DNA from: Polaribacter sejongensis
GTDB taxonomy: Bacteria > Bacteroidota > Bacteroidia > Flavobacteriales > Flavobacteriaceae
NCBI RefSeq assembly: GCF_038024065.1
Contig: NZ_CP150667.1
Coordinates: forward strand, 1,867,501 to 1,931,500
DNA length: 64,000 nucleotides
Reading direction: 5' to 3'
Below the pieces are notes generated by a model, which had not been told where the DNA came from, did no database searches, and saw only the letters and a list, made by a program, of their open reading frames with translations. The translations under genes were made by a program, and so were the position numbers. This document shows, piece after piece, positions 43,537 through 52,461 of this stretch (its first letter is position 1; each line of letters begins with the position of its first letter).

Positions 43537-45942
43537 ATGACTAGAAGAATTAAAAAAGTAGCAATCATTGGCTCTGGAATTATGGGAAGCGGAATTGCTT
43601 GTCATTTTGCAAACATTGGAGTTGAAGTTCTTTTATTGGACATTGTGCCAAGAGAATTAAACGACAAAGAGAAAGCTAAAGGACTAACCCTCGAAGACAA
43701 AGTTGTACGAAATCGTTTAGTAAATGATGCACTTACAGCTTCCCTTAAATCTAAACCATCTCCAATTTATAATCAAAAATTTGCAAATAGAATCACCACT
43801 GGTAATTTAGATGATGATATTGCAAAAGTTGCGGATGTAGATTGGATTATGGAAGTTGTGGTTGAAAGACTAGACATTAAAAAAATAGTTTTTGAAAAAC
43901 TAGAGAAATACAGAAAGCCTGGTACTATCATTTCTTCTAACACTTCTGGTATTCCTATTCAGTTTATGAATGAAGGAAGAAGTGAAGATTTTCAGAAACA
44001 TTTTGCAGTTACTCACTTTTTTAATCCTCCAAGATATTTAAAACTTTTTGAGGTTGTTCCTGGACCAGATTGTAAACAAGAGGTTACTGACTTCTTAATG
44101 ATGTATGGAGAAAAATTTTTAGGTAAAACTTCTGTTTTAGCAAAAGATACTCCTGCTTTTATTGGAAATAGAATTGGAATTTTCGGAATTCAATCTTTAT
44201 TTCATCAAGTAAAGGAATTAGGTTTAACAGTTGAAGAGGTAGATAAATTAACAGGACCGGTTATTGGTAGACCAAAATCTGCTACTTTTAGAACTGTGGA
44301 TGTTGTTGGTTTAGATACGCTTGTACACGTTGCAAACGGAATCTATGAAAACTGTCCTGATGATGAAGCTCACGATTTATTTAAGCTTCCTAGTTTCATC
44401 AACCAAATGATGGAAAACAAATGGTTGGGAAGTAAAACTGGACAAGGTTTCTACAAAAAAACAGTAAATGCTGAAGGAAAAAAAGAAATTTTAACTTTAG
44501 ACTTAGATACTTTAGAATATCGTTCTTCTAAAAGAGCAAAATTTGCAACTTTAGAACTTACGAAAACGATTGATAAGCCAATTGACAGATTTAAAGTATT
44601 GGTTGGTGGAAAAGATAAAGCTGGTGAATTCTATAGAAAGAACTTTGCAGCTATGTTTGCATACGTCCAAAATAGAATTCCAGAAATTTCTGATGAGCTT
44701 TATAAGATTGACGATGCAATGAAAGCTGGTTTTGGTTGGGAAAATGGTCCTTTCGAAATTTGGGATGCCGTTGGTGTAGAAAAAGGAATCGAATTAATGA
44801 AAGCCGAAGGTAAAGAACCTGCAACTTGGGTAACAGAAATGTTAGCCTCTGGTTCTAAATCTTTCTATTCAGTTAAAGAAGGTGCTACTTATTTTTATGA
44901 TATTCCTTCTAAATCTCAAACTAAAAAACCGGGTCAAGATGGTTTTATTATTTTAGATAACATTAGAAAATCAAACGAAGTTTTTAAAAATTCGGGTGTT
45001 GTTATAGAAGATATTGGAGACGGAATTTTAAATATAGAATTCCAATCTAAAATGAATACGATTGGTGGTGATGTATTAACTGGTATTAATAAAGGAATAG
45101 ATTTAGCAGAAAAAGATTTTCAAGGTTTGGTTGTTGGTAACCAAGCAGCAAACTTTTCTGTTGGGGCAAACATTGGTATGATTTTTATGATGGCTGTAGA
45201 GCAAGAATATGATGAATTAAATTATGCCATCAAACATTTTCAAGATACGATGATGCGTATGCGATATTCATCTATACCAACTATTTCTGCTCCTCATGGA
45301 ATGGCTTTAGGTGGTGGTTGTGAAATCTCTTTACACGCAGATAAAGTTGTTGCAGCTGCAGAAACCTATATGGGATTAGTAGAATTTGGAGTTGGTGTAA
45401 TTCCTGGTGGTGGTGGTTCTAAAGAAATGGCCTTAAGAGCATCAGATTCTTTTCAAAAAGGAGATGTTGAGTTAAACGTTTTACAAGAAAACTTCTTAAC
45501 CATCGGTATGGCAAAAGTATCTACCTCTGCGTATGAAGCATTCGATTTAGGCTTACTTCAAAAAGGAAAAGATATTATTGTTGTAAATAAAGATAGACAA
45601 ATAGCAACTGCAAAAGCACACGCTAAATTAATGGCAGAGAGTGGTTATACACAACCTGTAAAGCGAAATGACGTTAAGGTTTTAGGTAAACAAGCTTTGG
45701 GTATGTTTTTAGTAGGAACGGATTCTATGGAACATTCTAAATATATTTCTGAACACGACATGAAAATAGCTAATAAACTGGCCTATGTTATGGCAGGAGG
45801 AGATTTATCTGAACCAACTTTGGTTACAGAACAGTATCTATTAGATTTAGAGAGAGAAGCATTTTTATCACTTTGTACGGAACGCAAAACGTTAGAGAGA
45901 ATTCAAGCGATGTTAAAAACAGGTAAACCATTAAGAAATTAG
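43537..45942 (+). CDS. fadN: 3-hydroxyacyl-CoA dehydrogenase/enoyl-CoA hydratase (FadN type)
   Basis: 801 residues. The NAD motif is VAIIGSGIMGSGIACHF at the N-terminus; the dehydrogenase core includes VTHFFNPPRYLKLFEVVPG and the His of its dyad. The C-terminal third is a crotonase domain with APHGMALGGGCEISLHADK and a GVIPGGGGSKEM oxyanion region. Domain order (dehydrogenase first) is that of Bacillus FadN, opposite to E. coli FadB. It carries out two successive beta-oxidation steps. Followed by fadA after 77 bases. Confidence 0.95.
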   Translation: MTRRIKKVAIIGSGIMGSGIACHFANIGVEVLLLDIVPRELNDKEKAKGLTLEDKVVRNRLVNDALTASLKSKPSPIYNQKFANRITTGNLDDDIAKVADVDWIMEVVVERLDIKKIVFEKLEKYRKPGTIISSNTSGIPIQFMNEGRSEDFQKHFAVTHFFNPPRYLKLFEVVPGPDCKQEVTDFLMMYGEKFLGKTSVLAKDTPAFIGNRIGIFGIQSLFHQVKELGLTVEEVDKLTGPVIGRPKSATFRTVDVVGLDTLVHVANGIYENCPDDEAHDLFKLPSFINQMMENKWLGSKTGQGFYKKTVNAEGKKEILTLDLDTLEYRSSKRAKFATLELTKTIDKPIDRFKVLVGGKDKAGEFYRKNFAAMFAYVQNRIPEISDELYKIDDAMKAGFGWENGPFEIWDAVGVEKGIELMKAEGKEPATWVTEMLASGSKSFYSVKEGATYFYDIPSKSQTKKPGQDGFIILDNIRKSNEVFKNSGVVIEDIGDGILNIEFQSKMNTIGGDVLTGINKGIDLAEKDFQGLVVGNQAANFSVGANIGMIFMMAVEQEYDELNYAIKHFQDTMMRMRYSSIPTISAPHGMALGGGCEISLHADKVVAAAETYMGLVEFGVGVIPGGGGSKEMALRASDSFQKGDVELNVLQENFLTIGMAKVSTSAYEAFDLGLLQKGKDIIVVNKDRQIATAKAHAKLMAESGYTQPVKRNDVKVLGKQALGMFLVGTDSMEHSKYISEHDMKIANKLAYVMAGGDLSEPTLVTEQYLLDLEREAFLSLCTERKTLERIQAMLKTGKPLRN

Positions 45943-46019
45943 ATTATTAGAGCGTTAGATTTCTCGATTGTTAGAAATCTAAATATCTGAAAATCCAATA
46001 ATCTAAAAATCAAGAAAAA

Positions 46020-47210
46020 ATGAAAACAGCATATATAGTAAAAGCATATAGAACAGCAGTTGCAAAAGCTCCAAAAGGTGTTTTTCGCTTTAAACGAGCA
46101 GACGAATTAGGTGCCGAAACCATTCAGCACATGATGAAAGAATTACCAAATTTAGACGTAAAGCGCATCGATGATGTTATGGTTGGTAATGCAATGCCAG
46201 AAGGAGCACAAGGATTAAACATGGCACGATTTATTTCTTTAATAGGATTAAATTCTGTGGATGTTCCTGGTGTTACTGTAAACAGATTTTGTTCTTCAGG
46301 ATTAGAAACCATTGCAATGGCTGCTGCTAAAATTAGTGCAGGAATGGCTGATTGTATTATTGCCGGTGGAGCAGAAAGTATGAGTTCTGTACCAATGACA
46401 GGTTTTAAACCAGAATTAAATTACGATACGATAAAATCTGGTCATGCAGATTATTATTGGGGAATGGGAAATACTGCTGAAGCAGTTGCAAATCAGTTTA
46501 AGGTTTCTAGAGAAGACCAAGATGAATTTGCTTTCAATTCTCACATGAAAGCTTTAAAAGCACAAGCAGAAAACCGTTTTCAAGATCAAATTGTTCCTAT
46601 TGAAGTAGAACAAACCTATTTAGATGCAAACGGAAAGAAAGCAACAAAAAAATATACCGTAAATAAAGATGAAGGTCCAAGAGCAGGAACCTCAACAGCT
46701 ATTTTAAATAAATTACGTCCGGTTTTTGCGGCTGGCGGAAGTGTAACTGCTGGTAACTCATCTCAAATGAGTGATGGTGCTGCTTTTGTGATGGTAATGA
46801 GCGAAGAAATGGTGAAAGAATTAAATCTAGAACCAATTGCAAGAGTAGTAAATTATGCTGCTGCTGGTGTAGAACCTAGAATTATGGGAATTGGTCCTGT
46901 TGCTGCAATACCTAAAGTTTTAAAACAAGCAGGTTTACAACAAAACGATATCGAGCTAATTGAATTGAATGAAGCATTTGCTTCTCAGTCTTTAGCAGTA
47001 ATGCGTGAGTTAGATTTAAACCAAGACATTGTAAATGTAAATGGTGGAGCCATTGCATTAGGACATCCGTTAGGTTGTACAGGCGCAAAATTATCTGTAC
47101 AATTATTTGATGAAATGCGTAAACGCGATATGAAAAACAAATACGGAATGGTAACTATGTGTGTTGGTACCGGACAAGGTGCTGCGGGTGTTTTTGAATT
47201 TCTTTCATAA
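46020..47210 (+). CDS. fadA: Acetyl-CoA C-acyltransferase (3-ketoacyl-CoA thiolase)
   Basis: 396 residues. The nucleophile Cys is in [15 protein letters not shown] (about 90), the second catalytic Cys in [12 protein letters not shown], and the catalytic His in [16 protein letters not shown]. It cleaves 3-ketoacyl-CoA to acetyl-CoA, the last step of beta-oxidation. It is the second gene of the fadN-fadA-fadE set. Confidence 0.96.
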   Translation: MKTAYIVKAYRTAVAKAPKGVFRFKRADELGAETIQHMMKELPNLDVKRIDDVMVGNAMPEGAQGLNMARFISLIGLNSVDVPGVTVNRFCSSGLETIAMAAAKISAGMADCIIAGGAESMSSVPMTGFKPELNYDTIKSGHADYYWGMGNTAEAVANQFKVSREDQDEFAFNSHMKALKAQAENRFQDQIVPIEVEQTYLDANGKKATKKYTVNKDEGPRAGTSTAILNKLRPVFAAGGSVTAGNSSQMSDGAAFVMVMSEEMVKELNLEPIARVVNYAAAGVEPRIMGIGPVAAIPKVLKQAGLQQNDIELIELNEAFASQSLAVMRELDLNQDIVNVNGGAIALGHPLGCTGAKLSVQLFDEMRKRDMKNKYGMVTMCVGTGQGAAGVFEFLS

Positions 47211-47293
47211 CTAAAAAAGCACATATACATTTTTCTGAAAAGAAAAATAAGAAAAGAATAAAGTTCTTGAAAAACAAAATAATTAACTAAAAC

Positions 47294-47333
47294 CCTACTA
47301 ACCCTTGGTAGGTTTCCCATCTGGGAACAAGGG
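47294..47333 (+). ncRNA. Predicted cis-acting RNA pseudoknot before fadE
   Basis: Stem P1 CCTAC/GTAGG (47294-47298 with 47308-47312). Its loop holds CCCTTG (47302-47307), which pairs exactly with CAAGGG (47328-47333). A hairpin TTCCC-ATCT-GGGAA (47314-47327) lies between. The last pairing covers the purine run GGGG seven bases before the fadE ATG, so the fold could hide a ribosome site. It is GC-richer than its surroundings. Family unknown; not matched to a known riboswitch. Confidence 0.55.
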
Positions 47334-47340
47334 GCTAACT

Positions 47341-49137
47341 ATGGCAGATTTATTAAGAGGTGGACAATTCCTTGTTAAGGAAACAAACTGTGAAGATATA
47401 TTTACTCCAGAAGATTTTTCTGAAGAGCAACAAATGATGAAAGAGGCTGTTACTGAATTTAACGACAGAGAAATCATTCCTCATAAAGCACGTTTTGAAG
47501 CAAAAGATTATGCACTTACAGAAGAAGTAATGCGTAAAGCAGGTGAATTAGGTTTTTTAGGAGTAGCAGTTCCTGAAGCTTATGAAGGATTAGGAATGGG
47601 ATTTGTTTCTACCGTTTTAACGTGTGATTATATTTCATCAGGAACAGGTTCTTTCAGTACCGCTTTTGGTGCACATACAGGTATTGGTACCATGCCAATT
47701 ACTTTATATGGAACAGAAGAACAAAAGAAAAAATATGTGCCAAAATTAGCTACTGGTGAGTGGTTTGGTGCTTATTGTTTAACTGAACCAGGTGCTGGAT
47801 CTGATGCAAATTCTGGTAAAACTACCGCTGAATTATCTGCTGATGGAAAATCATACAAAATTAACGGTCAAAAAATGTGGATTTCTAACGCAGGTTTTTG
47901 TCGTTTAATGATCGTTTTTGCGCGTATAGAAGGTGATAAAAACATAACAGGTTTTATTGTTGAGTTTGACAAAGAAAATCCGAATGGAATTACATTAGGA
48001 GAAGAAGAACATAAATTAGGAATTAGAGCTTCATCTACAAGACAAGTATTTTTTAATGATACTGTAGTTCCTGTAGAAAATATGTTAGCAGGTCGTGGGG
48101 AAGGTTTTAAAATTGCTATGAACGCTTTAAATGTTGGGCGAATTAAATTAGCCGCTGCTTGTTTAGATTCTCAAAGAAGAATTGTTACACATGCTGTAAA
48201 ATATGCAAATGAGCGTAAACAATTTAAAACTCCTATTTCAGATTTTGGAGCCATTAAAGTAAAATTAGCAGAAATGGCTACCAATTCTTATGTTGGTGAA
48301 TCTGCAACTTATAGAGCTTCTAAAGATATTGAAGACAGAATTGCATTAAGAGTTGAAGCAGGAAACACGCATCAAGAGGCAGAATTAAAAGGTGTTGAAG
48401 AATATGCTATTGAATGTTCTATTTTAAAAGTGGCTGTTTCTGAAGATGTACAAAATTGTGCGGACGAAGGAATTCAGATTTTTGGAGGAATGGGATTCTC
48501 TGAAGAAACTCCGATGGAATCTGCCTGGAGAGATGCAAGAATTGCTCGTATTTACGAAGGAACTAACGAAATTAACAGAATGCTTTCTGTAGGAATGTTA
48601 ATTAAAAAAGCGATGAAAGGTCATGTTGACTTATTAGGCCCTGCAACAGAAGTTGCAGATAGCTTAATGGGAATTCCTTCTTTTGAAACTCCTGATTTTT
48701 CTGAATTATTTTCTGAAGAAAAACTAATGATTTCTAAATTAAAGAAAACATTTTTAATGGTTGCAGGTGCAGCACTTCAAAAATATGGTCCAGAAATAGA
48801 AGAACATCAGCAATTATTACTTGCAGCATCAGATATTTTAATTGAAATATACATGGCTGAATCTGCTATTTTAAGAACAGAAAAAAATGTAAAACGCACT
48901 AGCAAAGAAGCACAGTCTGTTCAAATTGCAATGTCTAAATTATATTTATATCATGCAGTAGATATTATTGAAGAAAAAGGGAAAGAAAGTATTATTTCTT
49001 TTGCCGAAGGAGATGAACAACGTATGATGTTAATGGGATTAAAACGTTTTACGAAGTACCAAAACTACCCAGATATTGTAGATTTACGTAACGAAATCGC
49101 AGAAAAAGTAAAAGCAGAAAATAAATACTGTTTCTAA
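47341..49137 (+). CDS. fadE: Acyl-CoA dehydrogenase
   Basis: 598 residues from the ATG at 47341; an in-frame TTG at 47305 falls within the leader pseudoknot and is rejected. FAD and substrate segments are clear: YCLTEPGAGSDANSG, NGQKMWISNAGFC, LGIRASSTRQVFFND, ANERKQFKTPISDFGAIK, and QIFGGMGFSEETPMESAWRDARIARIYEGTNEI with the catalytic-base region. A long C-terminal domain (about 420-598) is typical of the FadE-like group found in fadNAE loci. It performs the first oxidation step of the pathway. A terminator follows downstream. Confidence 0.95.
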   Translation: MADLLRGGQFLVKETNCEDIFTPEDFSEEQQMMKEAVTEFNDREIIPHKARFEAKDYALTEEVMRKAGELGFLGVAVPEAYEGLGMGFVSTVLTCDYISSGTGSFSTAFGAHTGIGTMPITLYGTEEQKKKYVPKLATGEWFGAYCLTEPGAGSDANSGKTTAELSADGKSYKINGQKMWISNAGFCRLMIVFARIEGDKNITGFIVEFDKENPNGITLGEEEHKLGIRASSTRQVFFNDTVVPVENMLAGRGEGFKIAMNALNVGRIKLAAACLDSQRRIVTHAVKYANERKQFKTPISDFGAIKVKLAEMATNSYVGESATYRASKDIEDRIALRVEAGNTHQEAELKGVEEYAIECSILKVAVSEDVQNCADEGIQIFGGMGFSEETPMESAWRDARIARIYEGTNEINRMLSVGMLIKKAMKGHVDLLGPATEVADSLMGIPSFETPDFSELFSEEKLMISKLKKTFLMVAGAALQKYGPEIEEHQQLLLAASDILIEIYMAESAILRTEKNVKRTSKEAQSVQIAMSKLYLYHAVDIIEEKGKESIISFAEGDEQRMMLMGLKRFTKYQNYPDIVDLRNEIAEKVKAENKYCF

Positions 49138-49148
49138 AAACTCTTGAT

Positions 49149-49199
49149 GTCAAATTGAGTTTGTCGAAGTTTTCAAATTCTTGTTCAAACTCAACTGAC
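49149..49199. repeat. Palindromic repeat of a second type
   Basis: Left arm GTCAAATTGAGTTTG (49149-49163) and right arm CAAACTCAACTGAC (49186-49199) form an imperfect 14-base dyad, with GTCGAAG next to the left arm. It lies between fadE and its terminator and encodes nothing. Confidence 0.6.
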
Positions 49200-49257
49200 T
49201 ATCAGAATATAATAAAAAATTAATCTTAGTTTTAGATTAAAAATTAGTTGTTTGTTG

Positions 49258-49292
49258 TAAAAACCATCATTTTTAATGATGGTTTTTTTTAT
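49258..49292 (+). terminator. Terminator of the fad operon
   Basis: AAAACCATCATT and AATGATGGTTTT form a 12-bp stem with a short TTT loop, then a T run. Confidence 0.85.
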
Positions 49293-49367
49293 ACCCTAAA
49301 CATTCATAGAATAATTAAAATTATATTAATTTTGAAGTACTTTAGTATTTATAAAACATAATTAATA

Positions 49368-50183
49368 ATGAAAAATAAAATATTTTTTTCTCTTTTTACA
49401 GCATTCATCTTTTTAGGATGTAAAACTCAGATCACTACCATTAAACAACAAACTATAAATAATACTCCTACTAAAGAGCATACCATACAATCTTTATTAT
49501 GGGTTCAAAATGCTGCAGAATACAAAGCGTTAACTTACCAAGCTTATAATTTGGCACAACTTAGATTAGATCAAATTCTTGCCAATAATGATTCTGAAAA
49601 GCCAATAGCTATTGTTACAGATATAGACGAAACTCTTTTAGACAACAGTCCGTATTCTGGTAAACAAATTGAGTTAGATGAAAACTATACATCAGATAGA
49701 TGGGCAGAATGGGTAGCAGAGAAAAAAGCAGATGCAATACCAGGAGCACTTGCTTTTTTTAAATACGCTGAAAGTAAAAATGTAACTGTATTTTATATTT
49801 CTAATAGATCAGCAACACAAACAAAAGAAACCATCGAGAACTTGCAATTAAAAGGTTTTCCTTTTGCTGATGAAACTCATGTACTTTTAAAAACAAAAAG
49901 TAGCGAAAAAGGGTCTAGAAGAAGTGTTGTGAACAAAACACATGAAATAGTATTACTTCTTGGTGATAATTTGTCTGACTTTTCATCAATATTCGAAAAT
50001 AGCACTACTGATAAGAGAAATAAAAACGCTGATAGTTTACATACTTCTTTTGGTCATAAATATATTGTTTTACCAAACCCAATGTATGGAGATTGGGAAA
50101 CAAAAGGTATTTATGAAGGAAACTATAATTGGACAAACGCTCAAAAAGATTCTATTCGTCATAAAAAAACCACTTCTTATTAA
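49368..50183 (+). CDS. 5'-nucleotidase, lipoprotein e(P4) family (class C acid phosphatase)
   Basis: 271 residues with a lipobox near residue 18 (FIFLGC). The HAD motif I is VTDIDETLLDNSPY, giving the D-x-D-E-T that defines class C phosphatases, and VFYISNRSATQTKETIENL is motif II. LLGDNLSDF is motif III/IV. It dephosphorylates nucleotides outside the cytoplasm, anchored by lipid to the outer membrane. Two overlapping plus-strand frames near its end are not genes. Confidence 0.93.
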   Translation: MKNKIFFSLFTAFIFLGCKTQITTIKQQTINNTPTKEHTIQSLLWVQNAAEYKALTYQAYNLAQLRLDQILANNDSEKPIAIVTDIDETLLDNSPYSGKQIELDENYTSDRWAEWVAEKKADAIPGALAFFKYAESKNVTVFYISNRSATQTKETIENLQLKGFPFADETHVLLKTKSSEKGSRRSVVNKTHEIVLLLGDNLSDFSSIFENSTTDKRNKNADSLHTSFGHKYIVLPNPMYGDWETKGIYEGNYNWTNAQKDSIRHKKTTSY

Positions 50184-50239
50184 ATTGATTTTTTAATCAA
50201 TCATATAAAAAGTGATTTAAGAACCCCCGTTTTAAAACA

Positions 50240-51013
50240 TTAATCAGATACAGAATACCTATTAAACAAACTTCTTTGTATTGCTTTTTTAGCATCACTT
50301 AGAAGTTTTTCTATTTCTGGAATTGACTTTTTCTGTATTTCTGCAATTTCCTCTATTTTTAATTTTTGATTTGTAAATAAATAGAAAACAATACGCATCG
50401 CAGCAGGCATATTATGCAACACTAATTCTATATGTGCATTCACTTTATCTTCGCCTAATTGCGTATCTAACTTTTCTATCAATTCTTTCTCATCATCTTC
50501 TACAAATACATGGTCTAAGCTATATTCGTTATCCGTATAAGTAACATCATCTATTTCTTCTAACAGCAATAAGTCTCCCTCTCCGTCTATGCTAAATTCT
50601 TCTTGCATTTCATCCCAATCTGGTTTAGAATAATCATCAATATTTCTGAAAAACAATTCATTAAACTCTTCCTCAACAATAACGTCTTCTAATAAATCAT
50701 TCGTTTTTTTATACAACCATAAATAGAAATCACCTTCACTTTCTACTTCATCAATAGTATCGTAAATAGTAATAAAAAGTTGATCTATAATATCATCTGC
50801 TTTATATTTCTTCTTAGAAAAGTGACCTTTTTTTATCGCTGTATTCAATCTTTGATTTACATACTTTCTAATTTCAGGTAAAATTTTTAAAACCAACTGA
50901 TTAAAATCGATTTGTTTTTCTTCCTTTTTTAATTTTACTAAACTTGAAAATGATTTCGTTACAAACAGACGAAATTCGGTTTTGGTTTCGAAATAAGAAA
51001 TGCTCGTTTTCAT
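50240..51013 (-). CDS. Sigma-70 region 4-like regulatory protein
   Basis: 257 residues, very acidic in the middle (about 115-180). The C-terminal 55 residues (LFTNQKLKIEEIAEIQKKSI...) have the helix-turn-helix layout of sigma-70 region 4, and LKILPEIRKYVNQRLNTAIKKG (about 47-68) resembles the start of a region-2 domain. It may be a divergent sigma factor or a sigma-fold scaffold; recognition of the core-binding motif is weak. It is cytoplasmic. It is convergent with the e(P4) gene and divergent from the J-domain/KTSC gene. Confidence 0.6.
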   Translation of the reverse strand: MKTSISYFETKTEFRLFVTKSFSSLVKLKKEEKQIDFNQLVLKILPEIRKYVNQRLNTAIKKGHFSKKKYKADDIIDQLFITIYDTIDEVESEGDFYLWLYKKTNDLLEDVIVEEEFNELFFRNIDDYSKPDWDEMQEEFSIDGEGDLLLLEEIDDVTYTDNEYSLDHVFVEDDEKELIEKLDTQLGEDKVNAHIELVLHNMPAAMRIVFYLFTNQKLKIEEIAEIQKKSIPEIEKLLSDAKKAIQRSLFNRYSVSD

Positions 51014-51193
51014 AATAAAATACTTTAAAGATATCTCTAAAGGTGCGAAAGAAAACCTGGTAATAAAATGATAAAAATCAGTTAACTATCAACTTTAACA
51101 ATTAAAAAAAACTATTTTAGAGAGCGCTAAATTTGTTCTAATTAAATGAAATTAAATTTTTAAAAACGCTCTTTATAATTTAATAAACTTTTA

Positions 51194-51227
51194 TTGCATT
51201 ACAATCCATTTAATATCAGTACTTTTG
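51194..51227 (+). promoter_or_regulatory. Promoter of the J-domain/KTSC gene
   Basis: TTG (51194-51196), 23 bases, TACTTTTG (51220-51227), then 22 bases to the ATG. Confidence 0.72.
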
Positions 51228-51249
51228 CACGCAATTTGAAAACACACGA

Positions 51250-51696
51250 ATGAAACGTATTAAAGAATATAAAAAACTTTTTAAAGTAGAAGGTCCTATA
51301 GATTTAAAAGATTTAAAGAAAGCTTATAGAGGTTTAGTAAAGGAATGGCATCCAGATAAATTTACTGATGACGCTAAAAAGGAGGAAGCAGATCTTATGA
51401 GTACTCAAATTATAGATGGGTATCATTTCTTAGTAAGTATAGCTCCAGAAACTAAAGCAGCTAATTTAGATGCTTATAAAACAACTATTACAGAGTTTCA
51501 AGTTGCAGACTGGCATCACAAAAGTATGTTATTAGAAGTAACTTTTACAGATGGTAATAAATACGAATACTTTGGTGTTAGTAAAATACTTTTTGGAAAA
51601 TTTGTAAATGCGAAATCAATGAACAACTTTGGTAAAAGAAATATTTTCAACTCTTTTACTTACAGAAAATCTATGAAAGCTTCTGTAACTGTTTAA
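51250..51696 (+). CDS. J-domain fused to a KTSC domain
   Basis: 148 residues. Residues 1-70 are a short J domain with the HPD motif (KEWHPDKFTDD), which in other J proteins stimulates Hsp70 ATPase. Residues about 88-143 are a KTSC domain (MLLEVTFTDGNKYEYFGVSKILFGKFVNAKSMNNFGKRNIF), a small fold of unclear role that may bind RNA or proteins. No Gly/Phe or zinc-finger region is present, so it is not a general DnaJ. It presumably directs DnaK to a particular client. It has a well-matched promoter and terminator of its own. Confidence 0.82.
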   Translation: MKRIKEYKKLFKVEGPIDLKDLKKAYRGLVKEWHPDKFTDDAKKEEADLMSTQIIDGYHFLVSIAPETKAANLDAYKTTITEFQVADWHHKSMLLEVTFTDGNKYEYFGVSKILFGKFVNAKSMNNFGKRNIFNSFTYRKSMKASVTV

Positions 51697-51715
51697 AGAC
51701 TTTTATTATAAAAAC

Positions 51716-51748
51716 AAAAAAAGAGATTGCTATTTGCAATCTCTTTTT
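51716..51748. terminator. Bidirectional terminator between the KTSC and YceI genes
   Basis: AAAGAGATTGC and GCAATCTCTTT form a perfect stem around TATTT, with A and T runs at the ends. Confidence 0.87.
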
Positions 51749-51768
51749 TTTTGTAATACAGATAAAAC

Positions 51769-52347
51769 TTACTTCTGATTTAAAACTAAGTTAAAATTAA
51801 TATTTATCATTTCTGAAACTACAATTAAACCTAACATTTTCTTTGGTGGTTTAATATTAAAATCTTCTATATTTAGATCTAAATTACCTCTAACTAAAAA
51901 CGCATCATTCTCTTCTATTGTTACCGGAACTTTGTACATTTTAGAAACCCCAGCAATTGTCATTTCTACAGAAGCCTCAGTAAACGTTTCTTTTTCTACA
52001 AGTTCTTTTAAATTTAGTAAAATTTGAGGAAACTCATCTGATTTCAATAACTTAGAAAAATCTTTATTCATTACTTTATTTCCACAATCAAAACCAGAGT
52101 TTTGCAACTCTAAAATTGCCTTTTTAAAATAAATCTTATCACCTACTTTTTTAAAAGTTAATGGAATTTTTTTATCAACTTCATAAAAATTAAAATCACA
52201 ATTAAACTTATTTACATTCGTAAAACCTAAAATCTCTAATTCACTTTCAGGTTCTACTTCAATAATTGTACTGTTATTAAATACATTTATTGTAGTAAAA
52301 GAAAATAAGATTAATGAAATTAAAATTAAAGGAATATAATTTTTCAT
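51769..52347 (-). CDS. YceI-family lipid-binding-like protein (copy 2)
   Basis: 192 residues with a hydrophobic N-terminal segment (about 1-20). The lipocalin-like beta pattern of YceI is visible, with VEMTIAGVSKMYKVPVTIEEND and NIEDFNIKPPKKMLGLIVVSEMININFNLVL at the end. Members bind isoprenoid-like molecules, and roles vary. It is the third gene of the yceI-porin-yceI cluster, separated from the porin gene by a hairpin. Confidence 0.85.
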   Translation of the reverse strand: MKNYIPLILISLILFSFTTINVFNNSTIIEVEPESELEILGFTNVNKFNCDFNFYEVDKKIPLTFKKVGDKIYFKKAILELQNSGFDCGNKVMNKDFSKLLKSDEFPQILLNLKELVEKETFTEASVEMTIAGVSKMYKVPVTIEENDAFLVRGNLDLNIEDFNIKPPKKMLGLIVVSEMININFNLVLNQK

Positions 52348-52385
52348 AGTTTTATTCTTTCTGTTTATGCTAACTTCTTTAAATA

Positions 52386-52426
52386 AACAAACCCCCTATT
52401 TTTTAAAAAATTATAAGAGGTTTGTT
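52386..52426 (-). terminator. Hairpin between porin and YceI genes
   Basis: AACAAACC (52386-52393) and GGTTTGTT (52419-52426) pair around an AT-rich interior. It probably reduces expression of the downstream YceI gene. Confidence 0.6.
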
Positions 52427-52461
52427 AAATTATTAATACAAATATTTACGATGTAGTATCC

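Noticed and set aside
49960..50196. Plus-strand ORF overlapping the end of the e(P4) gene
   Set aside because: It is an out-of-frame shadow of a gene with complete conserved motifs.
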